DNA of 46,042 nucleotides from Gemmatimonadota bacterium (GTDB taxonomy: Bacteria; Gemmatimonadota; Gemmatimonadetes; Longimicrobiales; Gaopeijiaceae), in the NCBI GenBank assembly GCA_015664885.1, contig DQPL01000090.1:1-46042 (forward strand), written 5' to 3'. Shown here one piece after another: positions 44,937 to 46,042 of this stretch. Position numbers and translations under genes: made by a program. The notes below the pieces were generated by a model. The model had not been told where the DNA came from, did not search any database, and saw only the letters and a list, made by a program, of their open reading frames with translations. Position 1 is the stretch's first letter; every line of letters begins with the position of its first letter.

Positions 44937-46042
44937 ATGAGCAAATACGAGCTTCCCGACCTCCCGTCCGACAAGGAACTGGGACTCACCGCGGAAGAGA
45001 TCAAGGAACTCGAGGCCGAGTTCGGCGACACCGGTCCGGAGATGAGCCCGGAAGAGATGGCCGCGTTGCTGGGAGAGGAGCCGCCCGCGCCGGCGCCGAC
45101 AAGCGACAAGCCATCCGCGAAACAGACGGCCGCGGCCGGAACCGACGTTGGCCAACCATCCAAGAGGGAGCTGCGGGCCGCCGAGCGAGCGCTCAAGAAG
45201 GCCGAGGACGAGGCAGCCAAGGCCTCGCGCGCACGAGCCAAGCAGGAGAAGGAGGCCGCGAAGGACAAGGCCAAACAGAAGAAGAAAGCGGCATCTGGGG
45301 ACGACGAAGCCGCCGAGTCCGAAGAGGCCGCGCCAGAGGCCATCGAAGAAGGCCCGCGCAGCAAGTGGCGGGGCCTGGCAACCGCGGCGATTCTGCTGGC
45401 GGCATGCATCTTCGCGAGTAGCCGGACAGGCCAGCCTCGCCCCGTGCCCGCGAATGCCGGTGAAGCGGAGTTTTCCTCTGCGCGGGCGATGGGGACGCTG
45501 GTGGAGATCGCTCGAGCCCCGCATCCGACCGGATCGCCCGAACACGCGCGGGTGCGCGCCTACCTGATTGATCGCCTGACCGCGTTAGGACTCGCGCCCG
45601 AGATTCAAACCACGACCAGTGTCATCCAGCGCGGGTCCTATGTGCAGTCCGCCACAGTGCGCAACGTGGTGGCCCGGATCGCCGGCGCCGCCTCGACCGG
45701 GGCGGTGCTGGTCACCGCCCACTACGACAGCCGTGAGCTCGCGCTGGGCGCGGCCGACGATGGCTCCGGTGTGGTCTCGATCCTCGAAGCATTGCGGGCG
45801 ATGCAGGCGAGCGAGCCTCTCCAGAATGACCTGATCGTTCTGTTCACCGACGCGGAAGAACTGGGCCTTCTCGGCGCGCGCGCTTTTGTAAACGAACACC
45901 CATGGATGGCTGACGTGCGCCTAGCGCTCTCCCTTGAGATGAGGGGCGGTGGTGGACCGTCGATCATGTTCGAGACGGGCCAGGAAAACGGTTGGATCGT
46001 GCGTGCGTACCGGGCTGCAGACCCAACCGCCTACGGCAACTC
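44937..46042 (+). CDS. Membrane-anchored M28-family peptidase (partial, runs off window)
   Basis: 368 residues are visible and the frame is open at the window edge. Residues 1-145 are cytoplasmic, highly charged and Ala/Lys/Glu-rich, probably coiled coil (RAAERALKKAEDEAAKASRA). One membrane helix at about 146-160 (LATAAILLAACIFA) puts the peptidase outside. M28 metal motifs: VTAHYDSRE (His262), GAADDGSGVV (Asp275) and FTDAEELGLLG (Glu307-Glu308). The remaining ligands lie past the edge, near LSLEMRGGGG. Family members are zinc aminopeptidases. The gene starts 7 bases after the regulator-PBP4 gene, so the two cell-envelope hydrolases are likely co-expressed. Confidence 0.88.
   Translation, partial: MSKYELPDLPSDKELGLTAEEIKELEAEFGDTGPEMSPEEMAALLGEEPPAPAPTSDKPSAKQTAAAGTDVGQPSKRELRAAERALKKAEDEAAKASRARAKQEKEAAKDKAKQKKKAASGDDEAAESEEAAPEAIEEGPRSKWRGLATAAILLAACIFASSRTGQPRPVPANAGEAEFSSARAMGTLVEIARAPHPTGSPEHARVRAYLIDRLTALGLAPEIQTTTSVIQRGSYVQSATVRNVVARIAGAASTGAVLVTAHYDSRELALGAADDGSGVVSILEALRAMQASEPLQNDLIVLFTDAEELGLLGARAFVNEHPWMADVRLALSLEMRGGGGPSIMFETGQENGWIVRAYRAADPTAYGN

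Noticed and set aside
44804-45545. Minus-strand frames opposite the M28 peptidase leader
   Set aside because: Antisense of a Lys/Ala/Glu-rich coiled region gives low-complexity Ser/Ala or Leu/Gly frames; no supporting feature.

Overview
The window is a high-GC stretch from a Gram-negative, didermal bacterium. Evidence for an outer membrane is a BamA/TamA-type barrel ending in an aromatic residue and several lipobox lipoproteins. The mix of families (six-bladed beta-propeller secreted proteins, M20 and M28 peptidases, PIG-L/LmbE deacetylase, PadR, SSS and NSS transporters, secreted amidohydrolase, ECF sigma) is what I would expect from Gemmatimonadota or a close relative. That placement is an inference from gene content; no rRNA is present. 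Two tRNAs (Val-CAC, Glu-CTC) are present.

Layout. 1-6 kb: an M20-like secreted protein whose metal ligands look substituted, a membrane-anchored MutS-like ATPase, an NTF2-like lipoprotein, a DUF1080 secreted hydrolase and a secreted protein of unknown function. 5.9-6.3 kb: a scar where a response-regulator fragment (+) and a beta-propeller fragment (-) meet tail to tail. 6.4-10 kb: SSS symporter, a frameshifted propeller lipoprotein and a one-TM protein. 10-17.5 kb (minus strand): PIG-L protein, then a complete BMP-type ABC importer (binding lipoprotein, double ATPase, two permeases). 17.7-20.2 kb: NSS symporter, PadR regulator, and a hipA remnant joined to what may be the start codons of a lost permease. 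20-24.5 kb: propeller protein, an aconitase-superfamily enzyme with its swivel domain at the N-terminus, and half of an MFS gene. 24.5-28 kb: outer-membrane barrel, an HLD-III-like haloalkane dehalogenase overlapping a frameshifted crcB fluoride channel, tRNAs and pterin carbinolamine dehydratase.

28-35.7 kb is a tight minus-strand operon: ligA, polX, a Ca/Na antiporter, fabI, a class III aminotransferase and a HAD phosphatase. 35.8-39.7 kb: alpha/beta hydrolase, secreted amidohydrolase, a lipoprotein gene with an in-frame TGA, and a single-domain response regulator. 39.7-46 kb: class V aminotransferase, ECF sigma/anti-sigma/YbjQ operon, an unusual single reading frame joining a receiver-like domain, an AraC-type DNA-binding domain and a complete PBP4 (DacB) domain, and an M28 peptidase cut off by the window edge.

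The two strongest points are the regulator-PBP4 fusion and the translationally coupled dehalogenase-fluoride channel pair. A third point cuts across the window: about ten genes carry single-base frameshifts, in-frame stops or truncations. This means either real gene decay or base-level assembly error, and read-level checking is needed before biological conclusions are drawn from any one of them.
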